Below are positions 18,142 through 18,536 of a stretch of DNA of 18,536 nt, in pieces. Position 1 is the stretch's first letter. Each line of letters begins with the position of its first letter. The translations under genes and the position numbers were made by a program. The notes under the pieces are model-generated. The model searched no databases. It was not told the DNA's origin and worked only from the letters and a program-made list of their open reading frames with translations. Location: NCBI GenBank assembly GCA_964448615.1, contig CAYUWH010000026.1:1-18536 (forward strand). Direction: 5' to 3'. The stretch comes from CAYUWH01 sp964448615. Lineage in GTDB: Bacteria > Patescibacteriota > Gracilibacteria > Peribacterales > Peribacteraceae.

Positions 18142-18536
18142 ATGAAGCACCGTCCAATGGCTGCAGCCCTGATGGCAGCGGCAGTACTGCTCTCCACACA
18201 AGCGATGCTTCCAGCATTCGCTGCTGGTGATACAACGGGAAATACCATCTCACTCGGCCAGAGCGTGCTCAATGTCAATTCAGATTCTCACAACAGGCCG
18301 CTCATTGGCGGCACAGCTCGCTGTCCAGCGGGTTACGTGGTGGTGAGTATCGGGTACCAGGATTCCGATCGTGGTAATAGCGACGTTGCCAATGCACTTG
18401 GCATCATCTGCGCCAAATTGGAAAGCAACGGCACACTCGGCGCACGCACGGAACGCATTTATGCAGGATCGCTCGGATCCCGCACGTTCTACGACATCAA
18501 CTGCCCCTCAGGAACAGTCGCCTACGGCGCAGCAAC
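18142..18536 (+). CDS. Secreted protein with CPxG motifs, cut by the window end
   Basis: The first 131 codons of a gene that continues beyond the window. Residues 1-28 form a signal peptide: basic MKHR, hydrophobic AAALMAAAVLLSTQAM, and a cleavage site near PAFAA-GD. The exported part has two cysteine-containing segments, ARCPAGYVVVSIGYQD with LGIICAKLES downstream, and INCPSGTVAYGAA, which look like the start of a tandem Cys-x-Gly repeat in which disulfides could form. I do not recognise the family; a surface or extracellular role is inferred from export alone. No Shine-Dalgarno is evident before the ATG. It is divergent from the TrmB-type regulator across about 170 bp containing symmetric sites. 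Confidence 0.75.
   Translation, partial: MKHRPMAAALMAAAVLLSTQAMLPAFAAGDTTGNTISLGQSVLNVNSDSHNRPLIGGTARCPAGYVVVSIGYQDSDRGNSDVANALGIICAKLESNGTLGARTERIYAGSLGSRTFYDINCPSGTVAYGAA

Noticed and set aside
1..18536. CRISPR array, insertion sequence or rRNA
   Set aside because: No regularly spaced identical repeats, no transposase-like protein and no rRNA segments were seen on either strand.
1..18536. Reassigned stop codon (UGA = Gly, or UAG/UAA sense)
   Set aside because: ndk, frr and pyrH end correctly at TGA, the SpoU gene at TAG, priA at TAA; the standard bacterial code fits all genes.

Overview
The window looks like part of a draft chromosome from a small-genome bacterium. Base composition is roughly half G+C. 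Genes are short and tightly packed on both strands, and housekeeping genes (ndk, purF, priA, frr, pyrH, two tRNAs) are mixed with proteins I cannot assign. Features typical of Candidate Phyla Radiation/Patescibacteria are a TrmB-type regulator, a small GIY-YIG protein with a repeat-encoded tail, a membrane-anchored bactofilin-like protein and many hairpin-rich spacers. Candidatus Peregrinibacteria/Peribacteria is my best guess, but this is inference. TGA, TAG and TAA all end well-supported genes, so the UGA=Gly code of Gracilibacteria is excluded.

Layout. 1-3039: a promoter and a STAS-domain protein, then ndk on the minus strand, a 100-N scaffold gap that removes the end of purF, purF itself, and a GIY-YIG gene. 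3040-3300: tRNA-Pro(UGG), flanked on both sides by fragments of itself. 3313-4450: two paralogous small helical-repeat proteins, each behind an almost identical 95-bp leader and each closed by a terminator. 4452-7997: priA and a secreted/membrane bactofilin-like protein, ended by a perfect 34-bp palindrome shared with the convergent trmH-like gene. 7991-9799 (minus): pyrH, frr and a SpoU methyltransferase. 9929-11077: an unrecognised coiled-coil protein whose C-terminal domain has a RelE/ParE-like strand pattern. Its full-length paralog lies at 14110-15252 on the minus strand, in one unbroken frame interrupted by two nonsense codons. 11178-13987: two GNAT acetyltransferases, a GRDP-like small protein, tRNA-Arg(UCU) and a calcineurin-like phosphoesterase. 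15509-18536: a large protein with a split SAM-methyltransferase fold, a convergent TrmB regulator whose stop codon shares TTAA with it, and a divergently transcribed secreted protein cut by the window end.

Common themes. Several genes have no Shine-Dalgarno sequence but have a good -10 box ending 6-8 nt before the ATG (frr, pyrH, both GNATs, the phosphoesterase, the TrmB regulator), which suggests leaderless mRNAs. Most remaining genes have a normal ribosome binding site. Pieces of tRNA 3' ends joined to hairpins occur in more than one spacer.

The most interesting unexplained items are the twin leader plus helical-repeat genes, the coiled-coil/RelE-like family with its double-nonsense copy, the tRNA-Pro/GIY-YIG locus, and the split methyltransferase next to its regulator.
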